Source: Glandiceps talaboti
Taxonomy: Eukaryota > Hemichordata > Enteropneusta > Spengelidae
Direction of reading: 5' to 3'
DNA: 64,000 nucleotides
Assembly: GCF_964340395.1 (NCBI RefSeq)
Contig: NC_135560.1
Location: 9,997,598 to 10,061,597, forward strand
In this document: piece by piece, positions 12,353 to 24,440 of the stretch
Numbering within the stretch: position 1 is the first letter of the stretch
Layout of the letters: every line of letters starts with the position of its first letter
Made by a program: the position numbers and the translations under genes
The notes under the pieces: model-generated
Database searches by the model: none
Told to the model about the DNA's origin: nothing
Seen by the model: only the letters and a program-made list of their open reading frames with translations

Positions 12353-14349
12353 TCCCCAACTTGGAATCCACTCAAGAAAGTGTGGACAATGGTTTCTATG
12401 ACAAATGTAGTGAAGTCTATTATGAGTAAATATTACTTTATGTTGTTATTGCTTGTTTTCGGATAGAGTCCCATCAGTGGTGAAGTTTTATAGATAGATA
12501 TCCTGGAAATGTAAAAGTGAAAAGATGACAACTTTAAGTTAATATTCAGATATTTTCTGCGCTTTAGTATACTTTTTTTGATCAAAAACATTTCGAGAAA
12601 AGATATGACTGTATTCAATGGATGAGGCATTATTTCCTATAATGTCAGAATTTTATGCTTTCTTCGTTGTCAACATTTCTAGGTGTAGTGCAGCGCTAGT
12701 ATTTTATCACAGTTGAAACATGCAGTGTTTTGGCACTGCCAATGCTAGATGAATTATCATGAAGTCAGTAAGTCTTCCTTTGTGAGTGATGTTCAGGCAA
12801 TGATTCAACAGTGAAATAAGTAGCTGTCATGGCACAAAACGCCCCTAAAACTGTGCAATTTTAAAAGCATTTATTTATCTCAATTTTAATGCCTATCTGT
12901 CCCCAAGCAAGTAACTAAAAATATTTGCGGGAGTCAGCAACCAAGTGAGATGTTACATCTCTCTTGTTATTCCCTCGCCTCCCTGGAGTAAAGGTTCACT
13001 ATTGTTCCCTCCATCACCTTCATGTGCTTCTAAACTGCTAGCTATTAGTGACAAAGGGAGAGGTGATAAAAAGTTTTTTTTTTCTTGTGTGCATTCTGAA
13101 ATATGACTCAGTGAAGTTTGAAATATGGACTGGAGTTAAAATTTAGCCTGAGGGCTTGTTACGTACAGGAAATGCATTAGTGACAACATTTTTACTGTTT
13201 CCCATATAATTCTATGACATCTGTGTCAGTTGCTAAGGTCTGTGAGTTGTCTGATGTTTCCTATGAGCCCTAAGGGAGGTCCCACAATGATTTTGAATAC
13301 ATCGACTACATTTTCACCTCATCTTGTCAATTTGCCTTGCTTAGTTTTCATCTGATGAGGTTGACAGCTTCACTGTATATTATGGCCTTTTTATCAATTA
13401 TAGTGTTGTTTAGCTACGTTTAATGCCGATCAGTATATCTCTGCTTTTTCCCAATGGTTACAGGTGAATACAGCCTCACACTGGCTGTGTAACAGGGACC
13501 AAACTCTAAATAACACAATGTTTGCACATTCTTTAGCTGCTCAGAAGCAGTCAAGTCCTGTCAACTCAGAACAGGAAATGTTATGTCAGTCGTTGTTTTA
13601 ATAATTAGCAGAGCATACAAAAAAAATGTTTGGACTTTGCCTGTTCACAGTCCACTCAGACTAGTTAAAACAATGATGGACAGTGTGCTCGGTGAGTTTG
13701 CTGAAACTTTGAGAGTGTTTGTATGTCTATATTTAAAGCAGACTGTTTGGGCAAACACAGTTTGCAGGGTTTTGTACTCGGATGACAGGTAGACAATTTA
13801 TGATTGTTCCATTGTTTGTATACAGTGATCAATAGCTGAGAAATATCCCCCAAAACAAGCAATTAGCTGATCTAATACTTCTTAAGTACAAGGTAAACAT
13901 CATAATTCAAATTTAAGATTTCAACATATGTGTGGAGAGGAAACTCATAAAGGAAAGATGAGTTTTCTCTATGTGTGTGTGTGTGTTTACTGGACTGTGA
14001 TCAACTCTGTAAACATAATTAATATGACATGCAATTCGTAGAAGTGATGTGTACAGAACGGTACCGGGCCTCCTTGTGATAGAATCAGTTATTTAACGTC
14101 TACAAGTATGCTATTTTGCTGTTTTGCTCTATTTCGATGGGTATCATATTGTCGTGACAAAAAATCATCCTGTTTTAGTCGTCCCTTTGTATTTTTTTGT
14201 CATAAACCGTAAAAGTGCAGGAATAAAGATCATCAAATCTAATTTGATATTCTGAAAACTGTTGTTTAACCAACTTCAGACAACTGTAAACACAAAATCA
14301 ATTTACAAAAAGCTTACGACTAGGACCTCTAGTCTTGTTCCACTCTCTG

Positions 14350-14362
14350 CCACTAGATGGTG
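14350..14362 (+). promoter_or_regulatory. CTCF-like motif
   Basis: CCACTAGATGGTG matches the core of the bilaterian CTCF motif (CCASYAGRKGGCR) except at the last C. This is a sequence match only. Confidence 0.2.
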
Positions 14363-15590
14363 TCATTTGATATTATTGTATTTCATAACCGTCAATTTAT
14401 TTTCTACATAATCTGTTCAAAAGTTTCATTTGCTAGATACAGGTAAACAACATTTATCCAAAATTTTATAAATTTTTTTTTAAAAAGGCTTATATTGATG
14501 AAGCTATTTCATGTTTGATTAATTAATAAATTCTACATTATTAGATGTATTAAAATATAGCCTAGAATCCAGTCCAGTAGGGGTTTTTGGTTCTCACCTT
14601 TCCCCTATTACGCCTAGCATTTCGCTAGCTGCCATGTACTTTGATGGAGCATCAGCCAGAAAGAAGGTGCAAATTCTTATATTAAAACAACAAATTATGC
14701 AACTGTTACAAAAAACAACACCAGGTATCTCTGATATAGATTCTGATGAAACTTTTATCAGTTTGTTTATATCTGTGAATTTTAAAATGTAACACAAACA
14801 GTTGTACGCCGATTGTTAAAACATGTAGCATTCTATCAGTAAATTGTCATGTGATCCTGGCTTCTGTGGTGTTTATGCTTTGATAAGTTTACCGACACAA
14901 ATTACATTGCATGTCTTTGCCATGAACCTTGTTTTCATGCTTACCACAGGCAAGAAATTACACCGGTATTGTTTCACAGGTTGCATTGAAAGTATATATC
15001 ACAGATTATTGTTAAACTGTAAAGAATCCGTCGCTAAAAAAAATTGTGAAAGACGCCAATTTTTGATGATTTTATTCCAAGATGTTTGCACACTTTACAG
15101 TCGGTGACACTGTTAAAAAATGCTGTCAGTGTTCAAGAATTACAAGCATCCCTTGTCTACACAAGTGTCTTTTCAAATGTCTTTCTGTTTTTGAAACACG
15201 TTGTTATGTTTTTTAAACATGTTGTAATTATGTACTATGTACATGAAATATTCCTTGAACAAAACCTAGTTTTCGAAAAAGAAAATCATTTCAAAAATTA
15301 TTTAACTTTTCTTTTAACAATTTCAATTTACTTTTTAAACAATTTTATGACACTGTTTTTGGAAAATTTACAAATAATAGCTCCTCCAAAATGTTTGCCT
15401 ATTTCAAATCTGAACTTCTTAGGTTATTGTCACTAGAATTCTATTTTTAAAAAAAAGCGACATAGCTAGCCAAATAGTGTGTTGTCATAGTTACAATCCT
15501 ATATACCGTTGCCATCAAGTTAACCTTTGTAAAAGCATTTCAATATCCACAACTCCCTAAGGAGTGTACAATCCCTGTAGCTACTAATTG

Positions 15591-15733
15591 CACAGGATTA
15601 GATCCTTCACATAACATTTCTCTGTCCTATCAGGTCCCCATTTCTACAGCTGGGTTGACGGGGGAATAACGTGGTACTAACTGACATGAGGGACACAGGA
15701 TTAGATCCTTCACATAACAATCTGTCCTATATG
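15591..15733. repeat. Pair of ~38-bp direct repeats
   Basis: 'cacaggattagatccttcac' followed by 'ataaca' and 'tctgtcctat' occurs at 15591 and again at 15697. Between them is 'ccatttctacagctgggttg', a phrase common in marine-invertebrate interspersed repeats. Confidence 0.6.
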
Positions 15734-15751
15734 TACTGTGTCATTTGCTAA

Positions 15752-15982
15752 TACAACCCATAACACCAAAGTAAAGCGTTTTCTGTATGTACCACAATCG
15801 TTTATAGCATCCATATCAAGTGTAAATGTATAATGTTATATTTGCTAGTTGACCACATTAGAAATGCCACATGCTAGGTTTGTAAATAAACCAATTCAAA
15901 CAGTATCCTTTTACACTTGATATGAATGCTATAAATAAGTGTAGCACATAGAGAAAGTGTTTTACTTCAGTGTTACTCATTG
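15752..15982. mobile_element. Fold-back miniature element, copy 1 (Tc1/mariner-like?)
   Basis: The ends are long, imperfect inverted repeats of about 90 bp: left arm starting CAACCCATAACACC, right arm ending in TGTTACTCATTG. They contain the matched pair 'tatagcatccatatcaag' and 'cttgatatgaatgctata', around a ~50-bp loop. A closely related element in the same orientation is at 36748-36985. The left end abuts TA; the right end reads CA where TA would be expected. The element has no coding capacity. Confidence 0.75.
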
Positions 15983-18511
15983 CATATGGACTATAATAGT
16001 AACAGAACCTTAAATGTGGAACAGCACTTTTTCAACAGTACCTGTTTGAAGTCAGTTTTGGAAGAGACACCTACCTTAAGAGTAATATTGTCCCAGTGAG
16101 TAGAGAGATGCCTGTGACGAACTCTACATTTAGTAGTGTCTAATATTTATGAATCACCATTTTTTTGTGAACTATGGTATAAAGTTGGTAAAATCTACAT
16201 GAGTTCTCTGGGTGGTTATTGAACTTGAGTCTCCACCAAATTTAAAAGTACAGGGTATGAAAATCTATGCAAGTGTTTACCTGGTTTCCCAGTCTGTTAG
16301 TAACCGCAGTTCCCCAACTTGGCAAAATACACTGCATTTGGACTGCGACGACGCGTACACGACAACTGAGAGATAATGAGATTCACTAGAAATGTACGGT
16401 TCAATGAAGGAATCCTCCAGAATCTAGTTAGAAGGTAACCTTGTGCACCTGTTCTATTAACAACATGTCATGGTTGTGTTTGTGACTGACTGTAGGGGCT
16501 TAATTGATCCATGTAACACCGTTTAATTTCCTCTCCATACATTTGTATTATAATCTTTAATAATCTTCCGTCATGATCACAAATTATGTCTCTATCAGAA
16601 AATTGCCACCATGGGAGCTTCACTGACCCGTTTCACATCGTAGATTGAGTATCTGGCACAAAACACCGTATTTATATTTGTACACAATTTTAATCTAAGC
16701 CCTACGCACCAAATTGGACGTCATTCTCCTATGGGGGAACGGCTCATGGTCTTGTCGCTCATCAACAGATAGATTATAATGAGCCAAAAAGTTTAATCAG
16801 TGGGTGCACAGCCAGCCTAGAGGCATAACACAGTTTTAATCTTACACAGTTTAATTAGTTGCACAGTGTATGTGTTCAGTGCAGTGTGAAATGAGTATCA
16901 TTATTCATTGCAGCGCTTGCCTGCCGTTTATTAGAACCTAGATATGGCCGTCATTATTCATAGCAAAGGACAGGGAAAGGTCGCTAGTCAGCTGATTGAT
17001 GGATGAGTTTAGATTTCACAAGAATTGGTTCAGAGAAACTGAAAAAAACAGACTGTCACGTCGAGATGTGTGGGGTTTTTTTCTCTGTGACTAAATTGAC
17101 ACTTCTGAAAATATGCTTAGAGGTTACTTTGGAACAGAAGTGCAAGATATGTATGAACTATCTATATTATATCTATGTCTCCTTTTATACCTGTCGTCTA
17201 GTTGCAGAATCTTTTTTTTTTTTTTTTTCATTTGACCAATGTACACGAAGTCGAGCAATTCCTTCTTTTGAAAGAGAAATTGGGAAGAAATATACACAAA
17301 TATTGATACCAGTGATGAAAAAATGAATTGGATAATGAGGGGGGCTGGAGGGGGAGGGGACAGTAAAGTCGAACATCACATAGAATAAGAAGAGCAAGGA
17401 AAGAAGGCATAGAAAATGGTTGAAGTTGCAAAAGAAAATAAATGTATGCAGTTAAAAGAAAAAAGTTTTACCCAGGTAACATTTGAAATTAAAAAAATGG
17501 TAAAGTATCTAACAGGTATCAAATTCCAGGCAGTCTTCTAATATTTGTATATATGGAAAGAATTTCAAATTTATTTCATCCCAAATTATAAAATTTGTAA
17601 TCTCAACCAACGACCAATAATTAATTCAATTTATGACAAAAACAAATATCAGGGTTGTAAAAACTTAACAGAGAATAGGTTGTAGTCATTTTGAAATATA
17701 TAGTACATATCTTGTTGGGGATGGATGGGGGACCAGGAGGGGGTGATGATAGAAAGTCTTGAAAGGTGTCACCATGTTTTGAGACTAATTTTGGAGACAG
17801 ATGTCCATGGTTCAAATTCACAGGCATAAAACAATTTCAATCATCAATCTGTAAACAATAACAAACTCTCTCTCTGCTAAATTTTGTCTAGATATTGAAC
17901 GTCACGTTTCCAAGATCTCTTCAAGAAAAATTACAAAAAATCCCTGTACTTCTGTTCTTGGCCACAAGTAAAGTAATCAGCTATAGTACTCGAGCAGTAA
18001 CCACAAAAAAAAATTTGAAAAGATTTCTGCACTTCTGTTTTGGGTGCACGTAAAGTAACTCAAGCAATAGTCATAAGAATTAAATTATATAAATTGTTGA
18101 ATTTGTACTGATGGTCTAAAATTGAAGATAAAAATGTGAAGTATTCAATAAACCTCTTCAGTTCACTGTGTCTTTCAAATGGACTGGCATTGGAGTAAAG
18201 AAGTTGTGAACTCTTCATTTTTGGAAATTTTGGAAAAGCTGATATTTTGGTCATAAGCCTCTTTACTTTTGAGCTGTGTTGTCAACACTGGTGGTTATGA
18301 TGTGTGAAATCAAACAATTAAAATACAGAGCAGAAGAAAATAACTAAAAAAGCAGTTAGCAATCAATCAACACATGCTATAATTAGGTAAAATGTAAAGT
18401 TACAATAAACCGATATAGAGAGACATCATAAAGCATGTTTATGGTTCAGTTATTTTTTTGTCGCCATTTGCCGTTTCTCATTGTATTTTGTTGCCATGTT
18501 TTGGTACCTTC

Positions 18512-18810
18512 CAGGGTTCGAAATACTGATGGTTTTGAGTCCAAAGACTACCACCTTTTCGCTTTGGACCACCAGATTTAATTTCCGGTGGTCCACCACT
18601 TTATTCTGACTGTCATTGTATTGTCGCCGCAAAGTACTTTTCAGTTGACAATCGTTCATGCGTTCTTTTGAGTCGACAATCATTTATGTCTCCTGTGCAC
18701 AGGAGACAGTGACTAAAATGTGGACCACTAATTTGTTGCTGTGGACCACCAGAATCAAAACCCGGTAGTCCAAGGGGACCACTAAATAAAAAATTGAATT
18801 TTGAACCCTG
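18512..18810. mobile_element. hAT-like miniature element with 5-bp target duplication
   Basis: The element begins CAGGGTTCGAAAT and ends ATTTTGAACCCTG, forming inverted termini. It is flanked on both sides by the direct repeat CCTTC (18507-18511 and 18811-18815). The interior is partly palindromic, with repeated 'gtggtccac' and 'ggaccaccag' pairs, and holds a perfect 20-bp palindrome, GTCTCCTGTGCACAGGAGAC, at 18688-18707. CAGGG termini are typical of hAT elements, whose usual duplication is 8 bp; some groups make 5 bp. It carries no transposase, so it is non-autonomous. Confidence 0.75.
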
Positions 18811-19119
18811 CCTTCACAAAGTTGTGATTATCTCGGTACCAATCGTTTGTCACATATAGTGGACACTCTGTGTGGTTTGGAGCCCATATAGCGTACCATT
18901 TAAACTATTCAGAAATTGTTCAAATTTAAATTTCCCCCAATATTGCATAATTTTAGTGAAAATGGTGACAACTTTATTATAATTATAAATTATTCTTTTA
19001 CAACGCAATAAATGTGAATAGTATTTCTTTTATATTTTTGATAATAAATTTACTGGTTTCAAATTTGCCAGTGTAAATTAATTTTTTTTTTTGTACTCTC
19101 ACCAAATAACCACCAGATG

Positions 19120-19133
19120 GTAGCTATAAAAAA
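19120..19133 (+). promoter_or_regulatory. CTCF-like motif
   Basis: CCACCAGATGGTAG is a second CTCF-like core in the same orientation, 4.8 kb from the one at 14350, with the same GGT variant. Confidence 0.2.
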
Positions 19134-19727
19134 TGTCAAACTTTAACGAGGTTGCGTTCATGCCGGAACGACATCATAAGTTGTGTTTGTCACTGACACT
19201 ATTGATCACGTCTCATTTATGTAATAAACCGAATACTGCAATTCCCCGCTTATTTGTTGTGCAGTTCACAAATATTGGCCTGTAATGTTTGATGAATCAG
19301 GAGCTCATTGACAGAGAGACAAAAGGGAAAGTCATTAAAGGGGAAAATATGGGTGAAAAGTAATCTGCATGGAAATGTTTGTATCACCCTACAATTAGAC
19401 CCATTCAGTGATTAGTTATGCTTCAATGGTAATGAGCACACAAACGATACATCCTGTCAGAAATCAATAGTAAAATAAATATTGAGTTCCTGGTTCTCTC
19501 TGAAACCCCCCCCCCCTCCCCTCCTCCCCCAACACACAGTTCTAAAATATCGAGTCTCTGTTTCTCTTTGGAACCCTCCTCCCCCAGTACACACATTTCT
19601 CTCTCCAACCTCCCAAGTTTGTACCACCTATAATTCTGTGATTAGGTATGCGTCAGTAATAGTGAGTATGCAAATATACATGATATCAAAAAACAATGCT
19701 AACATAGTGAGTCCGCGTTTCTCAAAC

Positions 19728-19730
<3 letters not shown>

Positions 19731-19801
<71 letters not shown>
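19731..19801. repeat. (CA)n microsatellite
   Basis: Pure CA array of about 70 bp at the end of one unit of the compound array. Confidence 0.95.
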
Positions 19802-19802
<1 letters not shown>

Positions 19803-20246
19803 GCACAGTGCTGTCCCATCTCCCAAATTTGTATCACTGTATAATTGCAAACCCGTGATTAGCCATGCTTTTATGATAATGAGTACAGAAACATACATCC
19901 TGGCAGAAATCATCATTAAAATATTGAATCCCCTGTTTCTCTGGGGAAAAACTCTTGCCCAGCACACAAACACTCACTGTGCTGTCCCGCCTCTCAAGTC
20001 TGTATTGTTGTACATTTAAAACTCTGCAATTAGCTATACTTTAATGATAATGAGTATGGAAAGGAAATATCAGAAGTCAATACTAACACATTGACGCTAT
20101 TTCTCAGAAAACACCTTCTCCCAAGATATATATATATATCTATAATTAATTAGCTATGCTTCAGTGATGATGTGTACACAAACCTATTTCCTGGCAGAAA
20201 TTAATACGAAAAATGTTGACACCATTTCTTAGAAAACACCCTCCCC

Positions 20247-20609
<363 letters not shown>

Positions 20610-20994
20610 AGTGTTTTGTCATCTTCCACATGTGAATGACTGTATTATTAGAATTCTGTAAGTAGCTATACTTCACTGCTAATTAGTACGGAAATGAAAT
20701 TTCCAATCCGAAGTCATTACTAAAATATTGACCCGTTTCTCTAAAACCCTCCCCCAACATATACGCACATAGTGCTCTCCACCCTCCAATGTTTTTTTTT
20801 TCACTTTACAGTTATAAACATAACTCTATGACTAACTATACTTCACTGTTGTTACTTCCTGTCAACAGTCGATACACACCTATACAATACAATACTTGTT
20901 TTTGTCAAGTCTATTTTAAGCCATATTTTGCCTCAGATAAGCGTTCAGAGCTTGTATTACTTTTTGACCAGATAAATCTAATAAATAATAGAAA

Positions 20995-21890
20995 TATTGA
21001 AATGAAATGTAGATTTTAGAAATGTACAAATATTGAAATACAAAATGTATTATAAAAAAATAAAATGTACAAATTTAGAAATAACAAATAAAATGTAGAA
21101 ATGTTAAAATAAACAAATTGTAGAATTTAGAAATATCGAAACTAAAATATATATGAATTTAAAAATGAAACAAATTAAGAATTAAAATTTTGAAATTATT
21201 AAGATATGTAAGGGTATAGTAAATATGATATAAAGAAACAAATTACAAAATGTAGAAATCTAGAAATATTGATATTATAGAAAATAGAAATTAAAAAATG
21301 TAAATATATAGAAATATCGATATTATAGTAAGTAGAAATTACAAAATGTAAATATATAGAAATATTGATATTATAGAAAATAGAAATTACAAAATGTAAA
21401 TATATAGAAATATCGATATTATAGAAAATAAAAATTACAAAATGTAAATATATAGAAGTATCGATATTATAGAAAATAAAAATTACAAAATGTAAATATA
21501 TAGAAATATTGATATTATAGAAAATAAAAATTACAAAATGTAAATATATAGAAATATCGATATTATAAAACATAAAAATTAAAACATGTAGAATTTAAAA
21601 AATATAGAAATATCAATATTATATTATAGAACATAGAAATTACACAATATAGAAATCTAAAAATATAGAAAAATTTATATTGTAGAGCATAGAAATTGCA
21701 AAATGTAGAAATTCAAAAATATAGAAATGTCAATATTATAAAACATTGACATTATGAACATGTAGAAATTCAAAAATATAGAAATGTCAATATTATAGAA
21801 ATTAATAATTACAAAGTGGAGAAATTTAAAGATGCAGAAACATTATAGAACATAGAAGTGTAGAAATATAGAATATAGAAATATCTCTCA
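20995..21890. repeat. AT-rich minisatellite, 48-bp unit
   Basis: The core at 21255-21575 has an exact 48-bp period: 'tagaaatatcgatattatag', 'aaaataaaaattacaaaatg', 'taaatata'. Flanks on both sides decay into shorter 'agaaat' and 'acaaaatgtaga' motifs. The period is a multiple of three, which explains the long minus-strand open frame over it. Confidence 0.85.
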
Positions 21891-22144
21891 GTGACGAGAA
21901 ATTCCCTGAATTACCGGGAATTTAGTATTTCACAGTATTTTAGATTCTGGTTCCACTGAAGTCTTATATATTTTGCGAATACATTAGTGTGACACAAATT
22001 TATAATAAATGGCAAAGTTTGTTGAAAGGGTATCAGTGACTTAGGGCAACACATTTCACATTTTTTAAACTATAAATGATTACCTTTAATGTTGATATTT
22101 ATAGTCAGCTGTTGATGATTCATCAAGTAGTAAGTTTAGTTTTA

Positions 22145-23029
22145 CAATCTACAAGTTTGGTTGTATACACTGGCTTGTATGAGAATCTACAAGTTTGGTT
22201 GTATACACTGGCTTGTATGAGAATCTACAAGTTTGGTTGTATACACTGGCTTGTATGAGAATCTACAAGTTTGGTTGTATACACTGGCTTGTTTGAGAAT
22301 CTACAAGGTTGGTTGCATACACTGGCTTGTTTGAGAATCTACAAGGTTGGTTGCATACACAGAGAATCTACAAGGTTGGTTGTATACACTGGCTTGTTTG
22401 AGAATCTACAAGGTTGGTTGCATACACTGGCTTGTTTGAGAATATACAAGGTAGGTTGTATACACAGAGAATCTACAAGGTTGGTTGTATACACTGGCTT
22501 GTTTGAGAATCTACAAGGTTGGTTGCATACACTGGCTTGTTTGAGAATCTACAAGGTTGGTTGCATACACTGGCTTGTTTGAGAATCTACAAGGTTGGTT
22601 ACATACACTGGCTTGTTTGAGAATCTACAAGGTTGGTTGCATACACTGGCTTGTTTGAGAATCTACAAGGTTGGTTGCATACACTGGCTTGTTTGAGAAT
22701 CTACAAGGTTGGTTGCATACACTGGCTTGTTTGAGAATCTACAAGGATGGTTGCATACACAGAATCTACAAGGTTGGTTGCATACACTGGCTTGTTTGAG
22801 AATCTACAAGGATGGTTGCATACACAGAATCTGCAAGGTTGGTTGCATACACAGAATCTACAAGGTTGGTTGCATACACTGGCTTGTTTGAGAATCTACA
22901 AGGTTGGTTGCATACACAGAATCTGCAAGGTTGGTTGCATACACAGAATCTACAAGGTTGGTTGCATACACTGGCTTGTTTGAGAATCTACAGGGTTGGT
23001 TGCATACACTGGCTTGTTTGAGAATCTAT
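22145..23029. repeat. Minisatellite, 38-bp unit with 27/29-bp short variants
   Basis: About 25 units of 'gaatctacaaggttggttgc' plus 'atacactggcttgtttga'. A short variant lacks 'ctggcttgtttga' and joins 'atacaca' directly to the next unit. The first units read 'aagtttggttgtatac', the later ones 'aaggttggttgcatac', so homogenisation ran along the array. Long and short units alternate in blocks, notably in 22740-22980. Confidence 0.95.
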
Positions 23030-23255
23030 CCATCCATCCTTTGGTCAAATTGAAATTTGTGAAAATTATTTTTAACAATTCTTGTGATAGTGACTATCAG
23101 GTTAAAATAATGTGTGGGTGTGTGTTTATTATGTAATATCCCGTTACCATAGTAAAATGAAAATAGGAGTGAAAACCTTGGAAAAATTTGAAATCGGCAA
23201 CCTGGAAAGAAAAATTTGAAAAGTGCTAACTTGGAACTATATCATCCAGAATGTG

Positions 23256-23268
23256 GGGTCAAAGGTCA
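23256..23268 (+). promoter_or_regulatory. DR1 nuclear-receptor half-site pair
   Basis: GGGTCA-A-AGGTCA is a direct repeat spaced by one base, the RXR/HNF4-type element. This is a motif match only. Confidence 0.25.
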
Positions 23269-23404
23269 TATCTGTGTTCAAAGAGGCGATCAAATCTGTA
23301 CGTAATAGTTTTAAAACCAAAAGTGAAAAGTACATAAGTCGAAAAAGAGGGGGGGGGGTGTTTAAAAGTGCGGTAGATACATATATACCCCTACTGTGTG
23401 AGTA

Positions 23405-23424
23405 CCCCTTCCCCTCCCCTCCCT
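23405..23424 (-). other. G-quadruplex motif (minus strand)
   Basis: C-runs 'cccc tt cccc t cccc t ccc' on the plus strand give four closely spaced G-runs on the minus strand. Confidence 0.5.
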
Positions 23425-23749
23425 GAGGTAATACATAATGCACGAGTGAAAACCTTATACTACTGTATTCATCCTACAATCGTACCTTTCACCTGAGAAG
23501 TATGTTAGACTTGTGCATGTGAAGTTCAAGTGATAAATGTAATGTCATCAGGTGTTAACACTAACCTGTAATTGTAGACACTGACCTTGTGTTATATTTC
23601 TAATTAGGCACACCAGTGTTAATCCAATTTTCATAATCAGTATTTGTTGATAATTAGTTGATGTTGTAATTTTGGCTTTACGATATAGCCACAGTATACT
23701 GTACGCTGTAAATTGAATGAAAAGACAGTTTCAATGACTGCATCCATTT

Positions 23750-24440
23750 ATTCTACCTACCTACCTACAGACATACACTACTTTGATACAGTCTCTCCGA
23801 CTTGCAAACACTCACTATCGCGCACCCTCATCATCCTTCAGACTCTCAACCATTCACCTTCCCTCAAACTCACACATACTAACCTCCCCCAGAATTACAC
23901 CCATTTACCTAATCCCACCCATTTGCACATCAACCTTCTCCAGACTCATACCCATTTACCACCCACTACATACCCACCTGTTCACCCATCCATTACTCAT
24001 CCACCCATCCATTACGTATCTTACAGTCTTGTATCCATCCACTGTATTAGACATATACCCATTCTTTTGCTTATCCACTATTACTTATACCCCCATTCAA
24101 AAATCCCTAGTCTAGTACCCATCCAGTCTGTCTTAGACTTGTACCAATTCACACTGCCCAGTCTTTTACCCGTATAGTCTTGTTTTAGATGTATACCCAT
24201 TCACAATGCCCAGTCTTTTACCCATCCACTCTTACTTATACCCATTCAAAAATCCCTAGTCTAGTACCTGTCCACTGTCTTTACACGTATACCCATTCAC
24301 ACTGCCCAGTCTTTTACCCATCCACTCTTACTTATACCCATTCAAAAATCCCTAGTCTAGTACCTGTCCACTCTGTCCTAGATTTGTGCCCATTCATTGT
24401 ATATATAGATTCCCACCCATTCCACACACACACACTATTG
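23750..24440. repeat. Pyrimidine-rich tandem array, ~97-130-bp units
   Basis: Three to four imperfect units share 'acccattcacactgcccag', 'tcttttacccatccactc', 'ttacttatacccattcaaaa' and 'atccctagtctagtac'. The two clearest units are 97 bp apart (24191 and 24288). They grade into simple CCCAT/CATC sequence on the left. Confidence 0.75.

Noticed and set aside
21199-21573. 124-codon minus-strand frame rich in Ile/Tyr/Phe
   Set aside because: Product of the 48-bp AT-rich minisatellite (also a multiple of three).
22076-23021. Overlapping frames repeating GLFENLQGW
   Set aside because: Translation of the 38-bp minisatellite; frames shift between units.
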